Positions 1-7,419 of a stretch of 40,427 nt of DNA are shown in pieces. Below the pieces are notes generated by a model. The model had not been told where the DNA came from. It ran no database searches and was given only the letters and a program-made list of their open reading frames with translations. How positions within the stretch are numbered: position 1 is the stretch's first letter; each line of letters opens with the position of its first letter. The translations under genes were made by a program, and so were the position numbers. Origin of the DNA: Candidatus Cloacimonadota bacterium. Lineage in GTDB: Bacteria > Cloacimonadota > Cloacimonadia > JGIOTU-2. Where the stretch lies: contig JAFGDR010000030.1 of assembly GCA_016932035.1 (NCBI GenBank), positions 1 to 40,427 of the forward strand, read 5' to 3'.

Positions 1-562
1 GTTGCAGCTTGACACCAAATTGTAGTTTTGAAAGATAACTAAACAAAAATTAAAGGAACTAAAATGGTTGCAGCTTGACACCAAATTGTAGTTTTGAAAG
101 ATGTGCTTTTCTTGAAATATTCAATTTCCCCGGTTGCAGCTTGACACCAAATTGTAGTTTTGAAAGATAAAGAAAAATGGGATTTGAAGATGAAGTATGT
201 TGCAGCTTGACACCAAATTGTAGTTTTGAAAGATGAAGCATCGCAAGCGTATAGTAATTCTTATGTTGCAGCTTGACACCAAATTGTAGTTTTGAAAGAT
301 TACCGCTTTCTCTGTACGGTGTGGATCAGGTTGCAGCTTGACACCAAATTGTAGTTTTGAAAGATCGAAAAAAAACATATCAAAAACATGATCCGTTGCA
401 GCTTGACACCAAATTGTAGTTTTGAAAGATTTGATTGGCCATCAAACGGAGATAAAACTATGTTGCAGCTTGACACCAAATTGTAGTTTTGAAAGATTGA
501 ACATTGCGAGGTATTATGACGAAGGAGTTGCAGCTTGACACCAAATTGTAGTTTTGAAAGAT
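1..562 (+). CRISPR. Type II-C CRISPR array, nine repeats and eight spacers
   Basis: Nine 36-bp repeats begin at 1, 67, 133, 199, 265, 330, 395, 462 and 527. Every copy reads the same, starting GTTGCAGCTTGACACC and ending TTTTGAAAGAT. Eight spacers of 29-31 bp separate them and none resembles another. The first repeat sits exactly at the window edge, so the array may continue outside. Orientation is set by the tracrRNA anti-repeat at 5029-5050, which is complementary to the first part of the repeat read on the + strand; crRNAs are therefore made left to right, converging with the cas genes. No degenerate terminal repeat is seen at the right end. I found no spacer target by eye in the window. 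Confidence 0.98.
535..562 (+). promoter_or_regulatory. Promoter-like element inside each CRISPR repeat (ninth copy shown)
   Basis: Repeat bases 9-14 are a perfect TTGACA. After 16 bp, bases 31-36 read AAAGAT, ending at the repeat/spacer border. The same pair occurs in all nine repeats. Other likely promoters in this window also use TTGACA with 15-17 bp spacing. The -10 match is weak (3 of 6 to TATAAT). In Neisseria II-C systems, promoters embedded in repeats start crRNAs within each spacer. Here a start about 7 nt into the spacer would leave roughly 23 nt of guide. Function is inferred. Confidence 0.5.
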
Positions 563-603
563 AGCAGCTTTCTAATATGCCTTGCGCTTGTTAGTTAGCT
601 GCT
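563..603. other. Inverted repeat between array and cas2
   Basis: Directly after the last repeat, 563-575 (AGCAGCTTTCTAA) and 591-603 (TTAGTTAGCTGCT) can pair as 7 bp, a TT/TT internal loop and 4 bp, leaving a 15-nt loop. It sits between the convergent array and cas2 and could limit transcription from either side. No T-run follows on either strand, so it is not a standard intrinsic terminator. The remaining bases to 631 show no gene and no clear leader. Confidence 0.4.
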
Positions 604-631
604 ATTGCTACATTTAAAAGAGAGTGATTTC

Positions 632-961
632 TTAATCAAACAATAGGTACTGGCCTGTTTTATCGGGCATTTTTTCTTTTTTGCGGTTGCAGAAGTGTTC
701 AATCTTTCCGTATTGTTTATCAGTAAAACATAAGATACAAACATCACCACTTGGAGGAACGTGCTCTCTTATTTTATTCTTATATGAGTCCACCCGTTCA
801 CGAGTTCCGCAAAATCGCATATACACAGAATATTGACTCATGCTGAATCCCTCGTCCAATAAATAATTCCGGAATTTTGTTGCACGTTTTCTATCCACGT
901 CCTTTTTGACCGGCAGGTCAAACATTACAAGCATCCACATGAGTCTAAGTCCGCTTATCAT
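632..961 (-). CDS. cas2: CRISPR-associated endoribonuclease Cas2 (type II-C)
   Basis: This 109-residue protein is the Cas2 half of the spacer-integration complex. It has the family N-terminus, a beta strand ending in the metal-binding Asp (WMLVMFDLPV, D15), then FRNYLLDEGFSMSQYSVYMR, typical of type II Cas2, and a C-terminal GQYLLFD tail. I chose the ATG at 961 because type II-C relatives start a few residues before the RLMW motif; a TTG further up at 1012 adds residues relatives lack, and an ATG at 940 would cut into the first strand. The start overlaps the cas1 end by 17 bp, so translation is probably coupled. It is the last gene of cas9-cas1-cas2. Confidence 0.95.
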   Translation of the reverse strand: MISGLRLMWMLVMFDLPVKKDVDRKRATKFRNYLLDEGFSMSQYSVYMRFCGTRERVDSYKNKIREHVPPSGDVCILCFTDKQYGKIEHFCNRKKEKMPDKTGQYLLFD

Positions 962-1835
962 AAAACTCTGGAAATTGTATTGTGTTCTTTTTTTCTTTAA
1001 ATGACCGAACAAGAGAAATCACTGTTTGTTTCATGCAATGCTCAAGAGTTAATCTTTTGCCGTCCATGATGAATCGCTCGTTGCACAGATCAGCCAGCTC
1101 TTTTTTATGCAGTGGATTGAGTTCATCCTCATTCCCTACGTGCATGGTAAATATCTTCCTGTCAACAAACGGACGATACGGTTCTATAATATCATCCGCA
1201 AGGCAGTAGGGATTAAGTTTGTTATGATGATGTAATCCTATTGAGGGCAGCAATCCAAAGGCAATACAATACCGTATTGCGCAGCTTCTTATGATTGCAT
1301 ATCCAAAATTAAGAAATGCGTTTATACCCGGCTCATCAAAATCCCTATTAAAAGCTTTACCGAATACTCTTTTCCAATAGCGAACTGCTGCCTGCGCTTC
1401 GATATTATCAGGATCGCCTGATCGAACTTTTTCGATCAGTTTTGCAAAATCTTTTGCATAATCTCCATTATCCAACAACACACATCTCTGGTTTCGGATC
1501 TTTTTTTTAATGATCGTCTGCCATATACGTTTTTTAAGAGCTTCAGATGCATCGAGCTGAATATTCATCCTGCCGGTAAATTCATAGTTGGAACAGTGGG
1601 AAATAAGATACCCTACAGGAATATAATTCTTCCCGCATAGTATCAATGGAATATTCATCTCACATAACCGAACACAGAGATTGTGTGAATAGCGTATGCC
1701 GAATCCGCTGACGATGATCGCGTCTATGTCAGCAAGCGGTTCTTTTCTAACTTCTTCCCTTTTGCATTTAACAACAATAAAACCTCTACTAATACTCAGG
1801 AAGATGTCATTCGTTTTGATCTCTAGTATATTCAT
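945..1835 (-). CDS. cas1: CRISPR-associated endonuclease Cas1 (type II-C)
   Basis: Cas1 is the metal-dependent integrase that inserts new spacers, acting as dimers bridged by Cas2. The 296-residue protein has the N-terminal beta domain and a C-terminal helical domain with the expected metal ligands: E146 in DNIEAQAA, H203 in GLHHHNK and E218 in LADDIIEPYRPFVD. The ATG at 1835 gives the usual type II start (MNILEIKTND); a TTG at 1862 only adds nine residues. It starts inside the last 29 bp of cas9 and overlaps cas2 downstream, so all three are one unit. There is no cas4 or csn2, which fits subtype II-C. Confidence 0.96.
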   Translation of the reverse strand: MNILEIKTNDIFLSISRGFIVVKCKREEVRKEPLADIDAIIVSGFGIRYSHNLCVRLCEMNIPLILCGKNYIPVGYLISHCSNYEFTGRMNIQLDASEALKKRIWQTIIKKKIRNQRCVLLDNGDYAKDFAKLIEKVRSGDPDNIEAQAAVRYWKRVFGKAFNRDFDEPGINAFLNFGYAIIRSCAIRYCIAFGLLPSIGLHHHNKLNPYCLADDIIEPYRPFVDRKIFTMHVGNEDELNPLHKKELADLCNERFIMDGKRLTLEHCMKQTVISLVRSFKEKKNTIQFPEFYDKRT

Positions 1836-4800
1836 GTCTTCGTGGATCGGAAATATTCCCAAGAATATCTATTCCAACTTTCCTGGCATTCATATCTTGT
1901 AATTTTGTAGGTCTGAACTGTTCACCAATATCCTCTTTACCCTTTTCTTTTTTAGCCACATCTAGCTCTCTAAGATATACTATCTTACCTGTCATTTTTC
2001 TTACTCTTCTAATTATCCTAATCCCATCTTCTTCATAAGCAACATTATCATTAATGAACAGGCGCATGATCTTTTTTGCTGTCGGATATTTTTTATGCCA
2101 TTCGGGTTCAAAATCCTGTTGGTGGGCATAGAACATAGGAATAATTTCTATCTGCCATTTGCCTGCATCCTTTCCTTTATCGGGGCAGTAAATGTCTGCA
2201 CAATAATTATTACCGGAAAGGTAATATTTATAACTCTCTCCTTTGTCGTTTCTTATTGGAACGACTGTTTTTTTGTCCTTTTCCACATGTATTTTAACTC
2301 TCTTTGTTCCGGTTCTTTGTCTAAATTCTTCCAAGATGTTTTCAATTTTTTTATCTTTATTATTTTCAATTTCATTCAACAGAGTTTCTCTTATCCGATT
2401 ATCGGCGATCTCATTTATTTTCTTTATCGTGGTTAAATCACGAATAGGTTTGCGGACAGAAAGGGTTATCTTATCTTCGGTTTCGGATACAAGCCCGTAA
2501 GCGGTTTCATCATGAAGCTGCCCCACTGTTTGGTCATGCCTTATAGCTTCCTTCGCATTTCCATGATCCGGTTTATAAGATACAACAATATCATCTACTT
2601 GTTTTTGCATCCCATCGTGCGAAAATTCTTCATAGGGTGGTGGCATTTCTTCGATAAACCTATCCCTTGATTTTTCTGTTGCACGGGCAAATTTCTGTAG
2701 CATTGCTCTGTCCGTACACGCTACAATAAATCCATCGATGGCGTGGTGCCGGTTATCAGCACGGTTTTTTTCCGAATCATCAGAAAGCAGTTCGTTCAAT
2801 CCCCATTTTGCTCTGAACTTTGAAGTAAGTGCTCCCGGAATAGCCCACACATTATTTGGTCCGGATATATAACTCAAATATTCCTTTGCCATTCTGCTCA
2901 TATACTGGGTATCAGTAAGCAGTCGGGAAATTAATTCTCCTTGATCTTCGAAATTCTTCATTGCATCAGGAAAAAATCTCCATCGCTTTTTAGGTGGGAG
3001 CTTTTTACCTCTTTCTAGTATCTCATCCCAATTGTAATCTTCCGGACTGTTTCCAAATGCTTCATAAGGTGACCTTTCTCCTTTGAACTTGTTCGCAAGA
3101 TAGTATGAAACAGTTTTATTGAGAGGTCGGTCATCAAAGGTTTTGGATTTAGGAAGTATGTGTTCAATCTCAAATTTGTTTGTGAATAGTTCATTGATTG
3201 ATATTTGTTTTCCAGTATAAGGACAGCAGCGTTTTATCGGATCCGGGTTCAGTTCTTCCCAGAGTTTATATTTTAATCTGTTTTGATAAGTATTTTCAAT
3301 GCTTATTTTTTCAAGCTCTTCTGCTATTTCTTCATTATGCTTTCTGTTTTCTGCCTGGTCTCTATTTATTTCATCCAGACGTTTCTTGCCGAGCTTAAGC
3401 TCACGTGCCAGTTCAATCACGATCTGAGCTGGAGGTCCGTATTTTTTTACCAGTGCGTTGGTTAACTTTCTCAGTTGGTTGAGTGCAATATGAACAGTTG
3501 GATTTGCAATTTTTCCATAACGTATTTCATCTATATCATCTGGATCGTTTGTCCCAAACGAAACATGATGTGGCATAATTTTTCCATAGTAGGGTAGATT
3601 TCCCTCGTCATAAATTTCTCCAGTGCGAAAATCAGAATGATGATATCCTGCTCTTGCACAAGCATCTGAGTATATATAACCCTCTTTCAAATATGGAAGT
3701 AATTTATTGATGGCTTTCTTGCTGAGACTTCCTATGCCCTGTGGTAATCGGACATTTTTAATATTGTTTGCCTGTTCATTCGTAAGTCCAAAATTCTCTT
3801 GAAGCCATGTTGTCATTGTTTTTTCTATTTCGACATCATTATCTTCATTAATAATACGTCGTATGATTTCATCCTGTTGATCGTTTGAAAGTTTATCCCA
3901 CTGCTTTCCAAAACATTCTTCCTTTCTCATAATATGGGATGTTTCATCGCCTTTCAGGTCTTTTCGTTTCTCACTTTCAAGGTTAAATACATAGTCTTCT
4001 GGATCTTCTTTTAGTATTTTCTTTTTCAGACTTTTAAATGTTGAGGTTTTCTGTTTGAGAAGCGTTTTAATAATAATGTCCCTTTGCTCTTTTGTTAATT
4101 CGTGTTCTTTTCGCTCGAAATTCAATAAAATCAGATTATTCGCTTCCTGGTAAATTCTGAATTGCTGAAAAAGAGGATATGCAACAGGACACCTTGGTTC
4201 ATCCACCTCAAATCTGCATTTGCCTTTTTGTTGCGGCTGAAGCGGACGCTGAAAAAATATTATATCACGAAGGTGTTCTTTAATATCATCTGTCAACTCA
4301 TCGTGAAATCTGACCTGACTTTTCCAGATAAAATCGAATTCTTCCTTATACATCTCTCTTGAAGTATAAAAGTTATATGATTTTCCAAAGTCTCTTATTC
4401 TTACAGGTCGTTTCTTGTGATGTTCATTTTGGGGAATATCCTTATTCATATTGTATAAATATTCTCCAAGTGTTCGAGCGTTTTGGGCATCCAGTTTTTG
4501 TCGCAGTTCTTTGATGGCTTCTTTCAAACGGGAGGTTTCTTTTTCTGCACTATCTAGTTTCCTGTTGCTTTTGAACCCCCTGCGTTGATTGAGATGGAAA
4601 ATTATTCTACCGATCTCATATATCGTAACTTCTTCATCCAGAGCTTTTGCTCTTAGAAAATATGGATCAATGAGCTGAAGTTGTTTTCTTTTTTCTTCAT
4701 CTTCTTGTAGTAATCCATATTCTATCAAAGTATCCATGAGATATGCTCTTCTTTGCAAATATCTATCTCTGTTCCTTCTTGCACCGCGATGTTCTCGTCT

Positions 4801-4962
4801 CGTTACATTGAGTGGTTGACTTGTTTTTGCGTCTCTTCCATCCGGAAAAATCCTTACTCCAAGGTTAATAAGTCCAATCGGAAAATTGTCGTCATTTAGC
4901 TCTAGGATGCTCCATCCAAGTGAGGTAGCTCCAAGATCGATTCCAAGACGATATTTTTTCAT
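1807..4962 (-). CDS. cas9: Type II-C Cas9 RNA-guided DNA endonuclease, 1051 aa
   Basis: Cas9 cuts DNA matching a crRNA paired with tracrRNA. RuvC-I is at the N-terminus (GIDLGATS, D9), then the arginine-rich bridge helix at about 55-75. RuvC-II is IVIELAR with E517. The HNH domain spans about 575-635 with E600-H601 (FEIEHILPKS), N615 and N624. RuvC-III is NRHHAIDGF with H740 and D743. The remaining 300 residues would hold the PAM-interacting region. Length and the absence of csn2 and cas4 fit II-C. The HNH first acid is Glu instead of the common Asp, also seen in other II-C proteins as far as I recall. An AAAGGAG site precedes the ATG. All catalytic residues appear intact. The PAM cannot be read from sequence alone. 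Confidence 0.97.
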   Translation of the reverse strand: MKKYRLGIDLGATSLGWSILELNDDNFPIGLINLGVRIFPDGRDAKTSQPLNVTRREHRGARRNRDRYLQRRAYLMDTLIEYGLLQEDEEKRKQLQLIDPYFLRAKALDEEVTIYEIGRIIFHLNQRRGFKSNRKLDSAEKETSRLKEAIKELRQKLDAQNARTLGEYLYNMNKDIPQNEHHKKRPVRIRDFGKSYNFYTSREMYKEEFDFIWKSQVRFHDELTDDIKEHLRDIIFFQRPLQPQQKGKCRFEVDEPRCPVAYPLFQQFRIYQEANNLILLNFERKEHELTKEQRDIIIKTLLKQKTSTFKSLKKKILKEDPEDYVFNLESEKRKDLKGDETSHIMRKEECFGKQWDKLSNDQQDEIIRRIINEDNDVEIEKTMTTWLQENFGLTNEQANNIKNVRLPQGIGSLSKKAINKLLPYLKEGYIYSDACARAGYHHSDFRTGEIYDEGNLPYYGKIMPHHVSFGTNDPDDIDEIRYGKIANPTVHIALNQLRKLTNALVKKYGPPAQIVIELARELKLGKKRLDEINRDQAENRKHNEEIAEELEKISIENTYQNRLKYKLWEELNPDPIKRCCPYTGKQISINELFTNKFEIEHILPKSKTFDDRPLNKTVSYYLANKFKGERSPYEAFGNSPEDYNWDEILERGKKLPPKKRWRFFPDAMKNFEDQGELISRLLTDTQYMSRMAKEYLSYISGPNNVWAIPGALTSKFRAKWGLNELLSDDSEKNRADNRHHAIDGFIVACTDRAMLQKFARATEKSRDRFIEEMPPPYEEFSHDGMQKQVDDIVVSYKPDHGNAKEAIRHDQTVGQLHDETAYGLVSETEDKITLSVRKPIRDLTTIKKINEIADNRIRETLLNEIENNKDKKIENILEEFRQRTGTKRVKIHVEKDKKTVVPIRNDKGESYKYYLSGNNYCADIYCPDKGKDAGKWQIEIIPMFYAHQQDFEPEWHKKYPTAKKIMRLFINDNVAYEEDGIRIIRRVRKMTGKIVYLRELDVAKKEKGKEDIGEQFRPTKLQDMNARKVGIDILGNISDPRRHEYTRDQNE

Positions 4963-4991
4963 CTTGACTCCTTTTATTAAAATCCCTTTTT

Positions 4992-5019
4992 TTGGTTCCA
5001 GTTCTTTAACCTGTTAATT
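4992..5019 (+). promoter_or_regulatory. Candidate tracrRNA promoter
   Basis: TTGGTT at 4992-4997 and TTAATT at 5014-5019 are 16 bp apart. A start about 7 nt later (near 5026) would open the RNA at the anti-repeat. The elements are imperfect matches to the consensus. Confidence 0.45.
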
Positions 5020-5028
5020 AGTTTTAAA

Positions 5029-5050
5029 AATTTGGTGTCAAGCTGTTAAC
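5029..5050 (+). repeat. CRISPR anti-repeat within the tracrRNA gene
   Basis: An 18-base core (AATTTGGTGTCAAGCTG) matches the complement of repeat bases 5-21 without mismatch, and the last bases TTAAC pair with GTT after a bulge. It is a single copy and inverted relative to the array, so it is not a stray repeat. Confidence 0.93.
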
Positions 5051-5073
5051 AAGGTTTTATGAACCAACAAATG

Positions 5074-5104
5074 AAGGCACAGGCTCCGGCTTGTGCCTTT
5101 TCTT
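5074..5104 (+). terminator. Intrinsic terminator of the tracrRNA
   Basis: AAGGCACAGGC at 5074-5084 pairs with GCTTGTGCCTT at 5089-5099, with one G-T pair and a TCCG loop, then TTTCTTCTTT. In II-C systems the terminator hairpin is part of the mature tracrRNA. Confidence 0.92.
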
Positions 5105-5114
5105 CTTTAATTTA

Positions 5115-5141
5115 TTGACAATTTGTTCGTATGAATATTTC
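5115..5141 (+). promoter_or_regulatory. Candidate promoter of the GNAT/DoxX/glycosyltransferase operon
   Basis: TTGACA at 5115-5120 is followed after 15 bp by TATTTC at 5136-5141, 30 bp before the start codon at 5172. The -35 box is perfect and the -10 box weak. Confidence 0.45.
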
Positions 5142-5171
5142 CACTTTTAAAAATGAATTTCAGAGGTCTTT

Positions 5172-6071
5172 ATGTCAATCACACATCATCAATACTGCCC
5201 GGAAGATTTCTCTCGCGTCAGTGATTTCCTGATCGCTCATTATCTTACGGAAAACAGGGACGGCAACTGGCTGCAACCGGCATGGGAGTATATGCATACA
5301 CATCCATATCTTGATGAAGATTCTTTGGATAAGATCAGGATATGGCAAGAGAATGGAGAGATAGTTGCTGTAGTTCATTACGAGTCCCGGCTGGGAGAAG
5401 TATTTTTCCAGATTCATCCTGACTATACTGCGCTCAAGCCCGAAATGCTCGAGTATGCAGAGCGTTCATTGAAGGGTTCAACAAAAGAAGGCAAATCATA
5501 TCTGCATGTGTTTGAGAATGATTTTGATGACGCTCTCAACTCTCTCGTTACCTCAAAAGGGTATATGAGAATAAATGCGGAAGATCGTCCTCTTTCCATG
5601 CTGAGCATACCCGATCCTTTTCCTGAAATAACTGTTCCTAAAGGATTTGTCATAAAAAGTCTGGCTGACGACAATGACCTGTACAAGATCAATCGTGTGC
5701 TCTGGCGCGGATTCAATCATCCAGGAGAACCGCCTGAAGAAGATGAGGATATAGAAGAGAGAAAGAAAATGCAGTCCGGTCCCAACTTTCGCAAAGAACT
5801 TACGATTGTGGTCGAAGCACCATCTGGAGATTTCGTTTCCTTTGCGGGAACCTGGTTCGTACCTCAGAAAAAATATGTGTATGTCGAACCGGTCGCAACT
5901 GATCCGAATTTCCGAAGAATGGGGCTTGGAAGAGCAGCACTTCTTGAAAGCATCCGAAGGTGCAAGGAACTCGGCGCTGAGGTTGCTTATGTCGGCTCGG
6001 GGCAGAAGTTCTATCAGAAACTTGGATTCAAAAAAATCTTTACATCACAATGCTGGGAAAAAGTTTGGTGA
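5172..6071 (+). CDS. GNAT family N-acetyltransferase, probably two tandem domains
   Basis: A 299-residue protein. The C-terminal half is a clear GNAT fold: VATDPNFRRMGLGRAAL holds the acetyl-CoA pyrophosphate loop (R249-x-G251-x-G253), followed by the FYQKLGFKKI strand common to the family. The N-terminal half (about 1-140) resembles a second, degenerate GNAT domain without that loop. The substrate cannot be told; relatives acetylate small amines or antibiotics. AGAGG lies upstream of the ATG. It is the first gene of an operon with the DoxX-like gene 19 bp later. Confidence 0.85.
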   Translation: MSITHHQYCPEDFSRVSDFLIAHYLTENRDGNWLQPAWEYMHTHPYLDEDSLDKIRIWQENGEIVAVVHYESRLGEVFFQIHPDYTALKPEMLEYAERSLKGSTKEGKSYLHVFENDFDDALNSLVTSKGYMRINAEDRPLSMLSIPDPFPEITVPKGFVIKSLADDNDLYKINRVLWRGFNHPGEPPEEDEDIEERKKMQSGPNFRKELTIVVEAPSGDFVSFAGTWFVPQKKYVYVEPVATDPNFRRMGLGRAALLESIRRCKELGAEVAYVGSGQKFYQKLGFKKIFTSQCWEKVW

Positions 6072-6090
6072 AAAACCAATCGGAGATAAG

Positions 6091-6432
6091 ATGAATATTG
6101 TGTTGTGGATTCTGCAAATGACTCTGGCAACGAAAATAATTGCTACGGCATTTTCCCATGCTTTTAAGTATTCGGGCATGTATAATCGTCCCCTGATGAT
6201 TATCGTTTCTGTACTACTCTTCATTTGTGCTGTCGGATTGGTCGTACGTGCTGCAATCGAAGTCCCACAATGGGTAACGCCGCTTGCTGCAGCCATTCTT
6301 GCCGTGATGATGATCGTTGCTTTCATCTTTCACCTGAACTGTCCTGAGCATCCATTTATAATTGCGGATATTATCCTGTTTGTTATGTCCCTTTTTATAG
6401 CATTTGGTCGCAGATTCATCGTCCCTTTATAA
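6091..6432 (+). CDS. DoxX-like small membrane protein
   Basis: A 113-residue protein with four predicted membrane helices. The first (MNIVLWILQMTLATKIIATAFSH) follows the DoxX-like family pattern, and the last ends FVMSLFIAFGRRFIVPL. DoxX-family proteins are poorly understood inner-membrane proteins, sometimes tied to quinol or redox partners; no function is assigned. The start is the ATG at 6091 with GGAG seven bases upstream. The open frame extends further left, but only within the acetyltransferase gene. Confidence 0.75.
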   Translation: MNIVLWILQMTLATKIIATAFSHAFKYSGMYNRPLMIIVSVLLFICAVGLVVRAAIEVPQWVTPLAAAILAVMMIVAFIFHLNCPEHPFIIADIILFVMSLFIAFGRRFIVPL

Positions 6433-6460
6433 TTATAAACTGTACGAGGAGGTTTCTCAA

Positions 6461-7351
6461 ATGACATCAGATTTTAAAACGATTTTTATTACAATGGTTC
6501 GTTCTCCAGAGGAACTCTCTCGGTTGACATTGTTGGTTAAAAGTATACGTACGTGGGGAGGAAGACTTGCACGGTTTCCGATCATTATCTTTAATGTCAA
6601 TCCGATACAGGTATCTTGCAAAGAGCTGGAGGATGACCTGACAGAAAGCATCATGCTGGATATTCCTGATTACTTGCACCGGTATTATTATGGTGATAAA
6701 GTTTTTGCCTGTGCCCGTGCTGAAGAGTTCTTCCCGGAAGCAGGTACACTCATCTGGATTGATCCTGCATGTTTGGTTGTAAACCCACCTATCGAATATT
6801 TGTTAAAAGAACAAAATGACTGCGCAGTGCGCCCTGTGCACATCAAAAATGTCGGTCTTCAAGCAAACGAACCACTCGATATTTTCTGGAAAAAGATCTA
6901 TGAAATATGCAGTGTTAAAGATACCGACAGTAACGTCGAAACCTTTGTTGATAAATCGCTGATTCGGGCATATTATAATACTCATGCGTTTGCGGTCAAT
7001 CCGGCTGCATGTTTGTTCAGACAATGGCTTTCATTATTTGAAAAACTCGTACAAGATACTGAATACCAGCAAGCTGCGTGTGTTGATGTATTGCATAAGA
7101 TTTTCCTACACCAAGCAGTACTGAGTGCACTTATTTCAGTCAGATGTAATACTGACAACGTAAGAATCCTTCCCCCTGAGTATAATTATCCTTACAATCT
7201 GCAAGAAAAAGTTCCTGAAGATCGAAAAGCCCTTGCCTTTAACGATCTCGTTACCATAGCGTATGAAAAGCGCTCTCTTGATCCTGATAAAATCGAAGAT
7301 ATTGATATTGAAGAACCTTTGCGGCATTGGCTTACCGCATATTTCATATAG
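6461..7351 (+). CDS. Glycosyltransferase-like protein (GT-A type), uncertain
   Basis: A 296-residue soluble protein with no signal peptide. The order of elements suggests a nucleotide-sugar fold: a first strand FKTIFITMVRSPEELSRLTLLVKSIRTWG, a second strand FPIIIFNVNP, and a short acidic strand end TLIWIDPACLVV with D101 where GT-A enzymes carry the metal-binding DxD. Only one of the two acids is present, so it could be an inactive or divergent member. A strong GAGGAGG site precedes the ATG at 6461. It is 28 bp after the DoxX-like gene and likely co-transcribed. Substrate unknown. Confidence 0.5.
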   Translation: MTSDFKTIFITMVRSPEELSRLTLLVKSIRTWGGRLARFPIIIFNVNPIQVSCKELEDDLTESIMLDIPDYLHRYYYGDKVFACARAEEFFPEAGTLIWIDPACLVVNPPIEYLLKEQNDCAVRPVHIKNVGLQANEPLDIFWKKIYEICSVKDTDSNVETFVDKSLIRAYYNTHAFAVNPAACLFRQWLSLFEKLVQDTEYQQAACVDVLHKIFLHQAVLSALISVRCNTDNVRILPPEYNYPYNLQEKVPEDRKALAFNDLVTIAYEKRSLDPDKIEDIDIEEPLRHWLTAYFI

Positions 7352-7419
7352 AGATTTATTGACGTTGAAACGCTAAATTTCTCTTTTTTTGTTACCCTAA
7401 TCACAGATTGGCAGGTATA

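Larger units (their letters stand above)
5026..5105 (+). ncRNA. tracrRNA for the II-C Cas9
   Basis: The + strand at 5029-5050 (AATTTGGTGTCAAGCTGTTAAC in two parts: AATTTGGTGTC and AAGCTGTTAAC) is the reverse complement of the first part of the CRISPR repeat, with one small bulge where the repeat has GC and this copy TAA. A short hairpin follows at 5053-5065 (GGTT/AACC), then a strong GC-rich terminator hairpin at 5074-5099 and a T-rich tract. This is the layout of a tracrRNA: anti-repeat, nexus-like hairpin, terminator. It lies head to head with cas9, the usual place in II-C loci. The 5' end is estimated from the candidate promoter; total length is about 80 nt. Confidence 0.9.

Noticed and set aside
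59-378. Two open frames across the CRISPR array encoding repeated LSKLQFGVKLQ-type peptides
   Set aside because: The 66-bp repeat-spacer period is a multiple of three, so frames stay open by chance. They have no ribosome site and merely translate the repeats.
1-562. Spacers targeting genes inside this window
   Set aside because: By eye I found no match to any spacer; a full search could not be done.
563-631. CRISPR leader on the cas2 side
   Set aside because: The tracrRNA puts transcription on the + strand, so this is the downstream end; no promoter or AT-rich leader pattern is visible.
945-1012. Upstream TTG starts for cas2 (1012) and cas1 (1862)
   Set aside because: They add residues absent from the families and lack ribosome sites; the ATGs at 961 and 1835 match the usual N-termini.
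5806-6090. Longer open frame leading into the DoxX-like gene
   Set aside because: It lies within the acetyltransferase gene in another frame; the ATG at 6091 has a good ribosome site and starts the recognised domain.
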